Shown here: positions 6,348 through 6,461 of the stretch, piece by piece | Numbering within the stretch: position 1 is the stretch's first letter | Layout of the letters: every line of letters starts with the position of its first letter | NCBI GenBank assembly: GCA_029258405.1 | Contig: JARHYY010000084.1 | Coordinates: 1-6,461 of the forward strand | Source of the DNA: Helicobacteraceae bacterium | Lineage (GTDB): Bacteria > Campylobacterota > Campylobacteria > Campylobacterales > Helicobacteraceae | Direction: 5' to 3' | DNA: 6,461 nt | The notes under the pieces: generated by a model | What the model saw: only the letters and a program-made list of their open reading frames with translations | What the model was told of the DNA's origin: nothing | Databases searched by the model: none | Program-made: the position numbers and the translations under genes

Positions 6348-6461
6348 TTAATCGATTTTGAGCAATTTTTTTGAAAATTAATACTTTGGTATTAGTTAAT
6401 GCTAGTTTTTTGATTTTAGATAGATTTCTATGCGTTTTAAAAGAGATTTTTTTAATTTAAA
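6348..6461. other. Non-coding right edge with a small dyad
   Basis: This stretch is very AT-rich and holds no gene I can support. A short inverted repeat, TAATAC-TTTG-GTATTA, lies at 6379-6394 and could be an operator or a weak hairpin. An ATG at 6430 opens a frame to the window edge (MRFKRDFFNL), but it has no convincing RBS and is too short to judge. Confidence 0.4.

Noticed and set aside
6430..6461. Possible plus-strand gene start (MRFKRDFFNL) at the right edge
   Set aside because: No convincing RBS and only ten codons visible; it cannot be supported.
1..6461. tRNA, rRNA, CRISPR array or insertion sequence
   Set aside because: No cloverleaf-like segment, no regularly spaced repeats, no transposase frame or terminal inverted repeats were seen.

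Overview
This is an AT-rich window (short A/T runs throughout, K/N/I/F-rich proteins) that holds one edge of an F-type conjugative type IV secretion locus plus accessory genes. The organism is most likely a member of Campylobacterota, in the Helicobacter/Campylobacter range. That is inferred from base composition, from AAGGAG-type ribosome binding sites, and from the resemblance of one protein to the NusA of that phylum as I remember it. Other AT-rich hosts of F-type systems (Rickettsiales, Legionellales) are not excluded. The setting is most likely a plasmid or an integrative conjugative element; no origin, integrase, relaxase or attachment site is visible.

Bases 1-3751 form one compact minus-strand operon, in transcription order trbI-like, traF (S26 signal peptidase), traH, traG (N-terminal half, running off the left edge). 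The genes overlap by 4 and 13 bases or are 8 bases apart, so they are probably cotranscribed and partly coupled in translation. The products belong to the envelope-spanning and pilus-assembly part of an F-type transfer apparatus.

Bases 3752-3897 are a divergent intergenic region with two identical 13-base, dyad-containing sites whose starts lie 42 bases apart. To the right, on the plus strand, are two overlapping genes (3898-5416). The first is a short NusA-like protein with an NTD-like part, an S1 domain and a degenerate start of KH1, but no KH2. The second is an unrecognised four-helix membrane protein whose 5' end carries a run of seven G. The NusA-like protein is the most interesting item: it may be an element-encoded transcription elongation or antitermination factor, possibly acting on the long tra operon that diverges from it.

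Bases 5430-6247 (minus strand) hold a Panacea-domain (DUF4065/SocA-like) antitoxin gene followed by an overlapping 87-aa gene of unknown family, which could be its toxin. Two near-identical 23-base direct repeats, each carrying a TATACT box, lie upstream of the Panacea start. The last ~115 bases hold no convincing gene.
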